Source: Polaribacter glomeratus
Lineage (GTDB): Bacteria; Bacteroidota; Bacteroidia; Flavobacteriales; Flavobacteriaceae
Reading direction: 5' to 3'
NCBI RefSeq assembly: GCF_002954665.1
Contig: NZ_MSCM01000001.1
Coordinates: 477,107-541,106 of the forward strand
DNA length: 64,000 bases
Shown: positions 8,822-17,185 of the stretch, piece by piece
How the letters are laid out: the number at the start of each line of letters is the position of its first letter
Position numbering within the stretch: position 1 is the stretch's first letter
Notes under the pieces: model-generated
Seen by the model: only the letters and a program-made list of their open reading frames with translations
Database searches by the model: none
Told to the model about the DNA's origin: nothing
Translations under genes and position numbers: made by a program

Positions 8822-9661
8822 ATGATACAACCTGAATGGAAAACAGCTAAAGAATACGAAGATATTACCTATCAAAAGTGCAACGGAGTTGCAAGAATAG
8901 CGTTTAACAGACCAAATGTTAGAAATGCATTTCGCCCAAAAACAACAAAAGAGTTGTACGAAGCTTTTTATGATGCTGGCGAAGATGTAAATATTGGTGT
9001 GGTTTTGCTATCTGCAGAAGGACCAAGTACAAAAGATGGCGTGTATTCTTTTTGTTCTGGCGGAGATCAAAAAGCAAGAGGACATCAAGGATATGTTGGT
9101 GACGATGGTTACCACAGATTAAATATTTTAGAAGTACAACGTTTAATTAGATTTATGCCAAAAGCAGTAATTGCGGTGGTTCCTGGTTGGGCAGTTGGTG
9201 GCGGACATAGTTTACATGTGGTTTGCGATTTAACTTTAGCCTCTAAAGAACACGCAATTTTTAAACAAACGGATGCTGATGTAACGTCTTTTGATGGTGG
9301 TTACGGTTCTGCATATTTGGCAAAAATGGTTGGTCAAAAAAGAGCAAGAGAAATTTTCTTTTTAGGAAGAAATTATTCGGCACAAGAAGCTTATGATATG
9401 GGAATGGTAAATGCTGTTATTCCGCATGACGAATTAGAATCTACCGCTTATGAATGGGCGCAAGAAATATTAGAAAAGAGTCCGACTTCTATTAGAATGT
9501 TAAAATTTGCAATGAATTTAACAGATGACGGAATGGTTGGGCAACAAGTTTTTGCTGGTGAAGCAACACGATTGGCGTATATGACGGATGAAGCAAAAGA
9601 AGGAAGAGATGCTTTTTTGGAAAAAAGAAAACCTAATTTTCCTAAAAAATGGATACCATAG
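8822..9661 (+). CDS. menB: 1,4-dihydroxy-2-naphthoyl-CoA synthase
   Basis: A 279-residue crotonase-fold enzyme that closes the second ring of the naphthoquinone nucleus from o-succinylbenzoyl-CoA in menaquinone synthesis. The oxyanion-hole segment FCSGGDQKARG is near residue 78 and PGWAVGGGHSLHVVCDLTLAS near 121. The MenB-specific FKQTDADVTSFDGGYGSAYLAK block follows near 150, and the C-terminus ends with the typical KRKPNFPKKWIP. Length and motifs separate it from generic enoyl-CoA hydratases. It belongs to the same pathway as menD at 4350 but lies in its own transcription unit. Confidence 0.96.
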   Translation: MIQPEWKTAKEYEDITYQKCNGVARIAFNRPNVRNAFRPKTTKELYEAFYDAGEDVNIGVVLLSAEGPSTKDGVYSFCSGGDQKARGHQGYVGDDGYHRLNILEVQRLIRFMPKAVIAVVPGWAVGGGHSLHVVCDLTLASKEHAIFKQTDADVTSFDGGYGSAYLAKMVGQKRAREIFFLGRNYSAQEAYDMGMVNAVIPHDELESTAYEWAQEILEKSPTSIRMLKFAMNLTDDGMVGQQVFAGEATRLAYMTDEAKEGRDAFLEKRKPNFPKKWIP

Positions 9662-9664
9662 ACA

Positions 9665-9715
9665 AGTAGGCAGTTTTTAAGCATTCAGTTGGCAGTCACA
9701 GTTTTCAGTTTAATA
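9665..9715. repeat. Degenerate heptamer-type repeat tract
   Basis: The gap after menB contains GCAGTTTTTAAGC, ATTCAGTTGGCAGT and CACAGTTTTCAGTT, that is, the same CAGTT/TCAG heptameric theme as the 6464-7590 array but short and decayed. Confidence 0.5.
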
Positions 9716-9781
9716 AGTGAATGTGTTTTTTGATTAACGTATAGAAATTAATAGAAATTCCAAATTACCCAGTTTGAAGTT

Positions 9782-9798
9782 CCTTCTCTTTGGGAAGG
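9782..9798. repeat. Small hairpin repeat ahead of purU
   Basis: CCTTC-TCTTTGG-GAAGG is a short perfect hairpin within a stretch (GAAGTTCCTTCTC...GGTTAGGATGGGC) of the kind that recurs between genes in flavobacteria. A reading frame extending upstream from the purU ATG runs through it, but that part is probably not translated. Confidence 0.4.
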
Positions 9799-9816
9799 TT
9801 AGGATGGGCTGTTTTT

Positions 9817-10686
9817 ATGAAATCACAAGTAGTAACTTTTTTAATAAAATGTCCTGATCAAAAAGGATTGGTGGCTAAAATTACTAATTTCTTTTTTGAA
9901 AAAGGATTCAATATTTTAAGTTGTCAGCAATATGTAAATTCTATTGAAGATACTTATTTTATGAGAGTTCGTTTAAATGCAGACGGAACAAATATTTCAA
10001 AAACTGAATTAGAAAAAAGTTTTTTAGAATTAGCAGCGCCTTTAGAATTTAATTGGTCTGTAAATTATGGCGATAAAAAGCAGAATGTTGCCATTATGGT
10101 TTCGCATACAAGTCATAATTTATACGATTTATTAGAGCGATCTAAAGAAGGTCGTTTAGATTGTACTATAAAAATGATTGTTAGTAATCATGATAAATTA
10201 AGATACATTGCAGAAATGTTTGGGATTCCTTTTCATTATTTACCCGTTACCAAGGAAACGAAATTAACCCAAGAAGCTCAAGTAATTGAGTTGTTAGATT
10301 CTAATGAAATCGATTTGGTAATTATGGCGAGATATATGCAAATCTTGTCTTCGGATTTTATCAATCATTATCCAGAGCGAATTATTAATATTCATCATTC
10401 TTTTTTACCTGCTTTTCAAGGAGCAGATCCATATAAAAAAGCATATGAAAGAGGTGTAAAGTTAATAGGAGCAACGGCACATTATGCAACAGAAGATTTA
10501 GATGAAGGACCTATTATTGAGCAAGATGTAAAGCCGGTAACACACGAAAGCACGCCAACAACTTTAAAAAGAATTGGTGCAGATATAGAAAAATTAGTAT
10601 TGGCAAGAGCAGTAAAATGCCATTTAAACCATCAAATAATAGTTTCAGGAAATAGAGCAATTGTTTTTCCAGAAGCAGGGGAGTAA
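9817..10686 (+). CDS. purU: Formyltetrahydrofolate deformylase
   Basis: A 289-residue enzyme that hydrolyses 10-formyl-THF to formate and THF, balancing one-carbon pools and feeding formate to purine synthesis. Residues 1-80 are an ACT domain (VTFLIKCPDQKGLVAKITNFFF). Residues 85-289 are the formyltransferase-type domain with MVSHTSHNLYDLL, the NIHHSFLPAFQGADPY catalytic region and ATAHYATEDLDEGPIIEQDV. An upstream TTG at 9790 would add nine residues, but these come from the dispersed hairpin repeat and do not fit the family, so the ATG at 9817 is used. Confidence 0.95.
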   Translation: MKSQVVTFLIKCPDQKGLVAKITNFFFEKGFNILSCQQYVNSIEDTYFMRVRLNADGTNISKTELEKSFLELAAPLEFNWSVNYGDKKQNVAIMVSHTSHNLYDLLERSKEGRLDCTIKMIVSNHDKLRYIAEMFGIPFHYLPVTKETKLTQEAQVIELLDSNEIDLVIMARYMQILSSDFINHYPERIINIHHSFLPAFQGADPYKKAYERGVKLIGATAHYATEDLDEGPIIEQDVKPVTHESTPTTLKRIGADIEKLVLARAVKCHLNHQIIVSGNRAIVFPEAGE

Positions 10687-10689
10687 AAA

Positions 10690-10735
10690 AAAGTAAGTAG
10701 TATTTCAGTTGCAGTTGGCAGTCTATAAAAAATAA
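10690..10735. repeat. Degenerate heptamer-type repeat tract
   Basis: AGTAAGTAGTATTTCAGTTGCAG followed by TTGGCAGTC lies in the gap after purU and echoes the motif of the large array at 6464-7590. Confidence 0.4.
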
Positions 10736-10782
10736 AATTATCAACTTTAATTTTTGAATCATTTAATTCTCAATAAAAAGGA

Positions 10783-11391
10783 ATGAAAATAATTTGTATT
10801 GGGCGCAATTACGCAAAACATATAGAAGAGTTAGCGAACGAAAAACCAGAAAACCCTGTTGTTTTTTTGAAGCCAGATTCTGCAATTTTACCAAAAAAGA
10901 ATCCATTTTTTATTCCGCCTTTTTCTAATAATGTTCATTATGAAGTAGAGGTTTTAATTAAGATTAATAAAGTTGGTAAATACATTGATGCAAAATTTGC
11001 ACATAAATATTATGATGAAATTGGTTTAGGAATCGATTTTACAGCAAGAGATGTGCAAGACGCGTGTAAAGAAAAAGGGTTGCCTTGGGAAAAAGCAAAG
11101 GCTTTTGATGGAAGTGCCGTTGTGGGTGAATTTTATCCAAAAGAACAATTCGATTTAGAGAATTTACAATTTCAATTGTTTAAGAACGATGAAATTGTTC
11201 AGGATGGTAACACCAATGCAATGTTGTGGAAAACCGATGAATTGATTGCTTATGTTTCTCAATATTTTACTTTAAAAAAGGGAGATATTATTTTTACAGG
11301 AACGCCTGCAGGCGTTGGAAAAATTTTAGAGAATGATACTTTAAAAGGAGTTATTGAAGGAAAAGAGGCATTTAATATTAGAGTGAAATAA
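10783..11391 (+). CDS. Fumarylacetoacetate hydrolase family protein
   Basis: A 202-residue single-domain FAH-family protein. It begins MKIICIGRNYAKHIEEL and has the metal-binding acidic positions in YEVEVLIKINKVGK (near 55) and GIDFTARDVQ (near 84). The C-terminal FTGTPAGVGKI loop is near 170. Members hydrolyse or decarboxylate beta-diketo acids; close relatives act as oxaloacetate decarboxylase or acylpyruvase (YcgM/FAHD1-like). The length fits that small branch better than true fumarylacetoacetase. It heads a probable operon with the small membrane protein and cinA. Confidence 0.88.
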   Translation: MKIICIGRNYAKHIEELANEKPENPVVFLKPDSAILPKKNPFFIPPFSNNVHYEVEVLIKINKVGKYIDAKFAHKYYDEIGLGIDFTARDVQDACKEKGLPWEKAKAFDGSAVVGEFYPKEQFDLENLQFQLFKNDEIVQDGNTNAMLWKTDELIAYVSQYFTLKKGDIIFTGTPAGVGKILENDTLKGVIEGKEAFNIRVK

Positions 11392-11406
11392 ACGAGAATT
11401 AAATAA

Positions 11407-11721
11407 TTGGGATATTTAGGTTGCATATTTCTTTTTTACGTGGGTTTTTATTTTTTTAGACTTGCAGAAAATCATGAAAAGAATAAATGGTTATTTGGTT
11501 TTTTAGGAATCATTATTTTCGCAGTCGCATATTTCACGTATGTTCTTTTTTGTAAGTTTTTTAATTCAGAAGAGTTTAATGTAGATAATCTGCCAGCAAT
11601 AGGTATGAAAGCATTTTTTATCGGTTTATTTTTTCTGGTTATTATATTTCATTTATTAAATTTTGTTTGGAGTAAAAAAAAGAAGGTAAAGGTTGATTCA
11701 ATAGATAAAATAGGAGAATAG
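11407..11721 (+). CDS. Small hypothetical membrane protein
   Basis: A 104-residue protein with three hydrophobic segments (about 2-16, 28-47 and 67-90) and a lysine-rich tail (SKKKKVKVD). I recognise no family. No ATG is available in the first 65 codons; an in-frame stop directly precedes the TTG at 11407, so TTG is the earliest possible start. The stop codon is immediately followed by the cinA ATG (TAGATG), which supports translation as part of the FAH-cinA unit. Confidence 0.6.
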   Translation: MGYLGCIFLFYVGFYFFRLAENHEKNKWLFGFLGIIIFAVAYFTYVLFCKFFNSEEFNVDNLPAIGMKAFFIGLFFLVIIFHLLNFVWSKKKKVKVDSIDKIGE

Positions 11722-12963
11722 ATGAAAGCAGAAATTATAACCATTGGAGATGAGATTTTAATAGGTCAGATTGTTGATACAAATTCACAGTGGATAGGAA
11801 TTGAATTGAATAAGATTGGGGTTTCTGTGTATCAGATTTCTTCAATTCAGGATGATAAACAACACATTTTAAATGCGTTAAAAGAAGCGCAAGAAAGAGT
11901 AGATATTGTTATTCTAACAGGAGGCCTAGGACCAACAAAAGATGATATCACAAAAAAAACCATTGCAGAATTCTTTCATGATGATGAAATTGTTGAATAT
12001 CCAGAAGTTTTAGAACACATTAAAGGATTGTTTAGAAAAATAAACCATCCGTTTAAAGAAGTGCAGCGTTTTCAAGCGCAATTGCCATCCAAAGCAACTT
12101 TATTAATGAATAATTTTGGGACAGCACCAGGAATGTGGTTTTATGAAAATAACACAGTCTTTGTGTCACTTCCCGGAGTTCCTTATGAAATGAAAGGGTT
12201 AATTACTAATCAGGTTTTACCAAGAATTCAGCAACAATTTAAATTGCCATTTATTATTCATAAAACAATTATGACGTATGGACAAGGCGAAAGTACGATT
12301 GCAGAAAGAATAGAAGATTTTGAGAATAATTTACCAGCTTATATAAAGTTAGCGTACTTGCCCTCGTTTGGTAAAGTGCGTTTAAGATTATCCGCCAAAG
12401 GCGAAAACAAAGAAATTCTTGAAAAGGAGTTAAACGAAAAAGTTGCTGCAATTTATCAACTAATTCCAGAAATTATTACAGGTTTAGATGATGATCGTTC
12501 TTTAGAAAAAAGAGTAGGAGAGTTGTTGCAAAAGAATAACAAGACAATTTGTACAGCAGAAAGCATTACAGGTGGTAAAATAGCTGCAACAATTGTCTCT
12601 ATAGAAGGTTCATCAGCCTATTACAAAGGCAGTTTTGTAACCTATTCTGCCGCAACAAAAACAAGTTTGTTAGGCGTTTTGCCAGCAACGATTCAAGAAC
12701 ATTCTGTTGTAAGTAAAGAGGTTGCTTTAGAAATGGCAAAAGGTGCAAAAGAAAGATTGCAAACTAATTATGCAATTGCAGTTACAGGAAACGCAGGCCC
12801 AACAACAGATCATAATGATAAAAGTGTTGGTTTGGTGTATATTGCTTTTGTATCCGATGAAAAAGAGTTCGTTGAGGAATTTAATTTTGGGCAACCAAGA
12901 GAAAAAGTGATTAATAGAACCGTTAGTAAAGCGCTAGAAATAGTGTACAGAGAATTGATGTAA
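11722..12963 (+). CDS. cinA: CinA family protein (nicotinamide-nucleotide amidohydrolase / ADP-ribose pyrophosphatase)
   Basis: A 413-residue two-domain CinA. Residues 1-170 are the MoaB/MogA-like domain (EIITIGDEILIGQIVDTNS, then LTGGLGPTKDDIT). Residues about 255-413 are the CinA C-terminal deamidase domain (TAESITGGKIAATI, then SVVSKEVALEMAKGA). The full length matches the bifunctional family: the C-terminal domain deamidates nicotinamide mononucleotide, and the N-terminal domain hydrolyses ADP-ribose in characterised members. It starts directly at the stop of the preceding gene. Confidence 0.93.
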   Translation: MKAEIITIGDEILIGQIVDTNSQWIGIELNKIGVSVYQISSIQDDKQHILNALKEAQERVDIVILTGGLGPTKDDITKKTIAEFFHDDEIVEYPEVLEHIKGLFRKINHPFKEVQRFQAQLPSKATLLMNNFGTAPGMWFYENNTVFVSLPGVPYEMKGLITNQVLPRIQQQFKLPFIIHKTIMTYGQGESTIAERIEDFENNLPAYIKLAYLPSFGKVRLRLSAKGENKEILEKELNEKVAAIYQLIPEIITGLDDDRSLEKRVGELLQKNNKTICTAESITGGKIAATIVSIEGSSAYYKGSFVTYSAATKTSLLGVLPATIQEHSVVSKEVALEMAKGAKERLQTNYAIAVTGNAGPTTDHNDKSVGLVYIAFVSDEKEFVEEFNFGQPREKVINRTVSKALEIVYRELM

Positions 12964-13320
12964 TCTGCTTTTACAACCCATTTATTTTGTTCTAAATTAG
13001 AATAAGTGAGCTAAAAATGAATGGTAGTAGTCTATAATTATTTATTATTAGTTGGTATTTTGGTTTTTAAATATGGCTCTATTTTTACCAAATTATAAAC
13101 AGTTTAGAACTTTTGGAAAACTATATTACTTTTTTAAGATTTCAGGTTTTTTAAAAACGAGCCTGAAAAACAAGGGTTTAAAAGTTCTAGTAATTTTAGA
13201 AATCTATTTATTACCAGGTCTTTTTAGAGTTTGTTTATCTAAAAAGCATCAGAAAAAAAGGCCTTTTTGATATCGATGAAACATTATTACAAAAGAAAAG
13301 TAAAAAATTTATAAAATTGT
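12964..13320. other. AT-rich intergenic stretch without recognisable gene
   Basis: Between cinA and the rpmB promoter I see only AT-rich sequence. A 72-codon frame at 13052-13270 (TTG start) has no recognisable motif, no promoter or ribosome-binding signal and a low-complexity composition, so it is not called. Confidence 0.6.
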
Positions 13321-13352
13321 TTTGTTCATAATTAGAATTAATTGTAAATTTG
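13321..13352 (+). promoter_or_regulatory. Promoter of the rpmB-rpmG-DUF4295 operon
   Basis: A -33 TTTG (13321-13324) and a -7 TAAATTTG (13345-13352) lie 20 bases apart. The predicted start is near 13358, leaving a leader of about 36 bases before rpmB. Confidence 0.7.
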
Positions 13353-13393
13353 CACCTCGTTTAGAGATAACACTATAAAATACTGTCAAGATA

Positions 13394-13633
13394 ATGTCTA
13401 GAGTTTGTGAATTAACAGGAAAAAAAGCAATGGTTGGGAACAATGTTTCTCATGCTATGAATAGAACAAAAAGAACATTTGACGCTAACTTAATGACCAA
13501 GCGTTTTTATATTCCAGAAGAAGATAAGTGGATTACATTAAAGATATCTGCTTCAGCTTTAAAAAATATTAACAAGAAAGGAATTTCTGCAGTTATTAAA
13601 GAAGCAAAAGCTAACGGATTTTTAACAAAATAA
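13394..13633 (+). CDS. rpmB: Ribosomal protein bL28
   Basis: A 79-residue large-subunit protein. It opens MSRVCELTGKKAMVGNNVSHAMNRTKR (segment visible at residues 1-27) and contains TKRFYIPEEDKWITLKISA, both typical of bL28. The length equals the family norm. It is the first gene of the conserved Bacteroidota block rpmB-rpmG-DUF4295-ftsY, with 26 bases to rpmG. Confidence 0.97.
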   Translation: MSRVCELTGKKAMVGNNVSHAMNRTKRTFDANLMTKRFYIPEEDKWITLKISASALKNINKKGISAVIKEAKANGFLTK

Positions 13634-13659
13634 TCTAAAGCTAGTAAAAACATACAGAG

Positions 13660-13842
13660 ATGGCAAAAAAAGGAAACAGAGTTCAGGTAATTTTAGAATG
13701 TACAGAGCATAAAGCTTCAGGAGAAAGAGGTACTTCTAGATATATTACTACTAAGAACAAAAAGAACACTCCAGATAGAATGGAAATTAAAAAATTCAAT
13801 CCTATCTTAAAAAAAGTGACTGTTCACAAAGAAATTAAATAA
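13660..13842 (+). CDS. rpmG: Ribosomal protein bL33
   Basis: A 60-residue bL33, with [17 protein letters not shown] at the N-terminus and [19 protein letters not shown] in the middle. It lacks the paired CxxC zinc ligands of the Zn-containing paralogue; only one Cys (C14) is present, so it is the zinc-independent form. It is second in the ribosomal operon, followed after 52 bases by the DUF4295 gene. Confidence 0.97.
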   Translation: MAKKGNRVQVILECTEHKASGERGTSRYITTKNKKNTPDRMEIKKFNPILKKVTVHKEIK

Positions 13843-13894
13843 TTAAAACATCTAGAACTCAGAAATGAGCATATAGATTAAAAACATTTAGACA

Positions 13895-14047
13895 ATGGCA
13901 AAAAAAACAGTTGCATCGTTACAAACTTCATCTAAAAGATTAAGTAAAGCTATCAAAATGGTGAAATCTCCAAAATCAGGAGCTTACACATTTGTAGAAT
14001 CGATCATGGAACCAGAAAAAGTAGATGCCTTTTTAGCAAAAAAGTAA
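13895..14047 (+). CDS. DUF4295 family small basic protein
   Basis: A 50-residue protein beginning MAKKTVASLQTSSKRLSKAI and ending MEPEKVDAFLAKK. It is a lysine-rich, Bacteroidota-specific family almost always found between rpmG and ftsY, exactly as here, and is suspected to be associated with the ribosome or SRP. The function is unknown. The ATG follows rpmG by 52 bases and a strong terminator follows the stop, so it ends the ribosomal operon. Confidence 0.92.
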   Translation: MAKKTVASLQTSSKRLSKAIKMVKSPKSGAYTFVESIMEPEKVDAFLAKK

Positions 14048-14068
14048 TATTTACTACATAAAATATTT

Positions 14069-14103
14069 AAAGCTACTTTCTAATTTAGAAAGTAGCTTTT
14101 TTT
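14069..14103 (+). terminator. Intrinsic terminator of the ribosomal operon
   Basis: A perfect 15-bp stem (AAAGCTACTTTCTAA with TTAGAAAGTAGCTTT) around a one-base centre, followed by a T run. Confidence 0.9.
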
Positions 14104-14128
14104 ATGGGTTATAATTACGTATTTTTGA

Positions 14129-14231
14129 GCGTTACCTAAAGGTCGGGCTTTACGCTAAATCTTTTTTTAATTAAAACCTGCTAAGGCAGATTTTTTAATC
14201 AAAAAAAGGATATCGCTTCAATCCCTAACGC
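14129..14231. repeat. Dispersed imperfect palindrome, copy 2
   Basis: The outer arms GCGTTA (14129) and TAACGC (14226-14231) enclose GGGCTTTACGCTAAATCTTTT and its imperfect complement AAAAGGATATCGCTTCAATCCC. An inner hairpin (CTGCTAAGGCAG) lies at the tip. It is the fuller relative of the 4164-4220 element and separates the ribosomal operon from ftsY. Confidence 0.6.
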
Positions 14232-14336
14232 CAGTTGTTTGCTAATAAAAAGTAAATCTGACAAATTGACGACAATTTAAGGTGGCACAATATTAGACAG
14301 CTAAAAAGTATTAACTAAAAACTAGCAACTCGAATT

Positions 14337-15290
14337 ATGAGTTTTTTTAAAAATATATTTTCAAAAGAAAAAAAAGAAACCTTAGATAAAGGGTTAGAAA
14401 AATCTAAAGAAAGTTTCTTTGGCAAACTATCAAAAGCAGTCGTTGGAAAATCTAAAGTAGATGAAGATGTTTTAGATAGTTTAGAAGAGATTTTGGTGGC
14501 ATCAGATGTTGGTGTAAATACAACGCTTAAAATTATAACAAGAATAGAAGAAAGAGTAGCCAAAGATAAATATGTAGGCACAGACGAGTTAAATACAATT
14601 CTTAGAGAAGAAATTGCCGGACTTTTATCTGAAACAAATATTGGTAATGAAACTGATTTTACTATTCCTGCAGATAAAAAACCTTACGTAATAATGGTTG
14701 TTGGTGTTAACGGAGTTGGTAAAACCACTACCATTGGTAAATTAGCAAGTCAGTTTAAAAAACAAGGATTAAAGGTTATTTTAGGAGCAGCAGATACTTT
14801 TAGAGCTGCAGCAATAGATCAATTACAGGTTTGGGCAGACAGAACAGATGTGCCAATTGTGCGCCAAGAAATGGGTTCTGATCCTGCTTCTGTAGCTTTT
14901 GATACTTTAAAATCTGCAGTAACGCAAAATGCAGATGTTGTAATTATTGATACTGCAGGTCGTTTGCATAATAAAGTTAATTTAATGAACGAATTAACAA
15001 AGATAAAACGTGTAATGCAAAAAGTTGTAGCAGATGCACCACATGAGGTTTTATTAGTTTTAGATGGTTCTACAGGTCAGAATGCATTTGAGCAAGCAAA
15101 ACAATTTACATTAGCAACAGAAGTTACTTCTTTAGCAGTTACTAAATTAGACGGAACAGCTAAAGGCGGAGTCGTCATCGGTATTTCTGATCAATTTAAA
15201 ATTCCTGTAAAATATATCGGAGTAGGAGAAGGTATAGACGATTTGCAAGTGTTTAATAAACACGAATTTGTAGATTCCTTTTTTAAGTAA
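14337..15290 (+). CDS. ftsY: Signal recognition particle receptor FtsY
   Basis: A 317-residue SRP-type GTPase. A short lysine/glutamate-rich N-terminus replaces the long acidic A domain of E. coli FtsY, as usual in Bacteroidota. The N domain runs to about residue 105. The G domain carries GVNGVGKTT (123-131), then ADTFRAAA, DTAGRLHN, TKLDGTAKGG and GVGEGIDDLQ. It docks Ffh-ribosome complexes at the membrane and activates GTP hydrolysis together with the SRP RNA (gene at 1202). A repeat-filled gap precedes it and a strong hairpin follows. Confidence 0.97.
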   Translation: MSFFKNIFSKEKKETLDKGLEKSKESFFGKLSKAVVGKSKVDEDVLDSLEEILVASDVGVNTTLKIITRIEERVAKDKYVGTDELNTILREEIAGLLSETNIGNETDFTIPADKKPYVIMVVGVNGVGKTTTIGKLASQFKKQGLKVILGAADTFRAAAIDQLQVWADRTDVPIVRQEMGSDPASVAFDTLKSAVTQNADVVIIDTAGRLHNKVNLMNELTKIKRVMQKVVADAPHEVLLVLDGSTGQNAFEQAKQFTLATEVTSLAVTKLDGTAKGGVVIGISDQFKIPVKYIGVGEGIDDLQVFNKHEFVDSFFK

Positions 15291-15300
15291 ATACAGTAGT

Positions 15301-15350
15301 TTTAAAACATAAAAAAACTCCTTTTTAATGAGTTTTTTTTATGTTTTAAA
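15301..15350. terminator. Bidirectional terminator after ftsY
   Basis: A 20-bp stem-like inverted repeat (TTTAAAACATAAAAAAACTC with GAGTTTTTTTTATGTTTTAA) has A and T runs on both sides, so it can serve ftsY and possibly the opposing permease operon. Confidence 0.85.
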
Positions 15351-15521
15351 ATAAAGTTTTGCTAAAGTTTAATATTTCTAAGATATGCAAGTGTACTGTA
15401 TTTAGCGTTATAACTTCTATGCAGTAAAATTTTTAGCTAGTTTATTAATAATCAATTTTATAAAAAACGAATGCTATCTATTTTAGCCTTTAGTTTTAAA
15501 GCTTATATAATTTATATATCA

Positions 15522-16820
15522 TCAAATAGTTACTTCATTTTTTTTACTTTTTAGCCAGTTATTTAGAAGAACATAAACGGTTCCTGAAACTAGTAATGAT
15601 TGAACTGCAGGGATTCCTACAGAATATTGATATTGCGTTAAATAACCAACTAACAGACCCACGAGTACACTTATTGTTGCCAACCAATTCCATGATTGAT
15701 CTGTTGTAAAAGCTGTTTTGTTCACAAAAAAGTAGTGACTCATAATGACTCCTGCAATTACAGGAATTACTAGCGCTAATGCATATAAGAAATTAATAAA
15801 TTGATCCATAATACCTATTAGTGCTAATATAATTCCGAGTACTGCAAATAGCAGTGTCATCATTTTTCTGCTTTTGTCGTCCTTCAGGTTAAACATATTG
15901 CAAAGTACTAGACCTCCTGTATAATTACTCACCAATTGACTGGTCCACGTAGCAACCCATAAAACCACGAATCCCCAAGCTGGAAAACCTAATTCTTGCA
16001 TTACTTCTACAATATCTGCATTACCAGAACCCATAGACATAATACCACCTACTAAAAACAACGGAAAACCAACGATTATGATGCCTAACGGAATCAAAAT
16101 ATTATCTTTCCATTTTGGCTTTGCAAATCGAGTGTAATCTGGAGCAATAAGCCATTGGGCAACATTTATGCCAATCACTAGATTAATAGCTTCTACAAAA
16201 GACATGTTTCCTTCTGGACTCCAGGATGCTATTTTTTCCCATCCTAAATTGTTAATAGATAAATAAAGTGCCACAGTAACTAATAGTAATCCGGCAGGAA
16301 TAGCTATATAATCTACCCATTTTATAGAACCATAGCCCAATATGGATGGAATTGCAAAAAGGAAACCGATAAGTGCAGTACTTAAAATGCATAAAAACAA
16401 ATCATCCTGTTTGCTGATTCCTAGTAAAGCGATAAAAGCATCTGCTGCAACAGAAGTTTGAATTGCCCACCAACCTAAAGTTAACATCAAAATAACAATA
16501 CCTACAACAACTCTAGCCTGTTCTTTTCCAAAACTTAAAGCGGCCAAAGCTGATGAAGTTAAGCCTGATTTTGCTCCTATATACCCTTGTATAGCATTCC
16601 CAATCCATTGAAAAAATACGAGACCTACTATTAAAATCCCTATGATTTCGAGTAAACTAAAGTTTGCAATTAAAATGCCTCCTATTAAAAGTACAGGAAT
16701 ACAAAACTCGAGTCCGCCAAAAATAATAGCTGGAACATACCAAGGTTGACGTTCAGTTACTGGCACAGCTGAAAAAGCTGAATCTTTATTTTTTTGTGAA
16801 TTTTTAGAAATATTTTCCAT
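15522..16820 (-). CDS. NCS1-family permease (CodB-like)
   Basis: A 432-residue membrane protein with about 12 hydrophobic segments, starting after a polar N-terminus with VPVTERQPWYVPAIIFGGLEFCIPVLL. The SFGKEQARVVVGI and LTLGWWAIQTSVAADAF segments are typical of the NCS1 nucleobase-cation-symport family, closest in feel to cytosine permease CodB. Related NCS1 carriers import hydantoins, allantoin and pyrimidines. It is the last gene of the minus-strand unit with hyuB/hyuA, so its substrate is more likely the cyclic amide handled by those enzymes than cytosine; that is inference from context. The gap to the cupin gene is 38 bases. Confidence 0.85.
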   Translation of the reverse strand: MENISKNSQKNKDSAFSAVPVTERQPWYVPAIIFGGLEFCIPVLLIGGILIANFSLLEIIGILIVGLVFFQWIGNAIQGYIGAKSGLTSSALAALSFGKEQARVVVGIVILMLTLGWWAIQTSVAADAFIALLGISKQDDLFLCILSTALIGFLFAIPSILGYGSIKWVDYIAIPAGLLLVTVALYLSINNLGWEKIASWSPEGNMSFVEAINLVIGINVAQWLIAPDYTRFAKPKWKDNILIPLGIIIVGFPLFLVGGIMSMGSGNADIVEVMQELGFPAWGFVVLWVATWTSQLVSNYTGGLVLCNMFNLKDDKSRKMMTLLFAVLGIILALIGIMDQFINFLYALALVIPVIAGVIMSHYFFVNKTAFTTDQSWNWLATISVLVGLLVGYLTQYQYSVGIPAVQSLLVSGTVYVLLNNWLKSKKNEVTI

Positions 16821-16858
16821 TGGTTTTATACTTTAATACTTAATATTGAAATTATACT

Positions 16859-17170
16859 TTAGTCTTCCTTAAACAAAAAGAATAGAATTTCACTTTTCTC
16901 TAACGTTTCTGTTTTACGAATTTCATCTTTATTTAAATAAATTAAATCTCCTGCATTCATGATTTTTTCATTTCCATCTTTTGTAAATACCTTCAACTTT
17001 CCAGAAATTAAATAGCTTATTTCATGCGAATCAAGTGTCTTAAAATCAAGTTTTTGCCCTTTTTTTAAAACTACGGAACCACAATCTACAGCGATTCCTT
17101 TTTCTTGCTTTTGAATGATGTATTTTAAATAACAATCATTTTCTGGATAACTTAATTTTATAACTTCCAT
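16859..17170 (-). CDS. Small cupin-domain protein
   Basis: A 103-residue protein with a single cupin barrel: LDFKTLDSHEISYLISGKLKVF gives the first conserved motif and MNAGDLIYLNKDEIRKTE the second. The first motif has one His (SHEISY) and not the full HxH set, so a metal site is uncertain. It lies 15 bases after hyuB and 38 before the permease, clearly inside the operon. It could be an isomerase-like or ligand-sensing accessory protein; no specific role can be assigned. Confidence 0.75.
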   Translation of the reverse strand: MEVIKLSYPENDCYLKYIIQKQEKGIAVDCGSVVLKKGQKLDFKTLDSHEISYLISGKLKVFTKDGNEKIMNAGDLIYLNKDEIRKTETLEKSEILFFLFKED

Positions 17171-17185
17171 CTCTTTTTGGTTTTG

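Noticed and set aside
9790..9816. N-terminal extension of PurU from a TTG
   Set aside because: The extra nine codons come from a dispersed hairpin repeat and do not fit the ACT-domain start.
13052..13270. 72-codon open frame before rpmB
   Set aside because: TTG start, no motif, low-complexity AT-rich composition and no promoter of its own; most likely chance.
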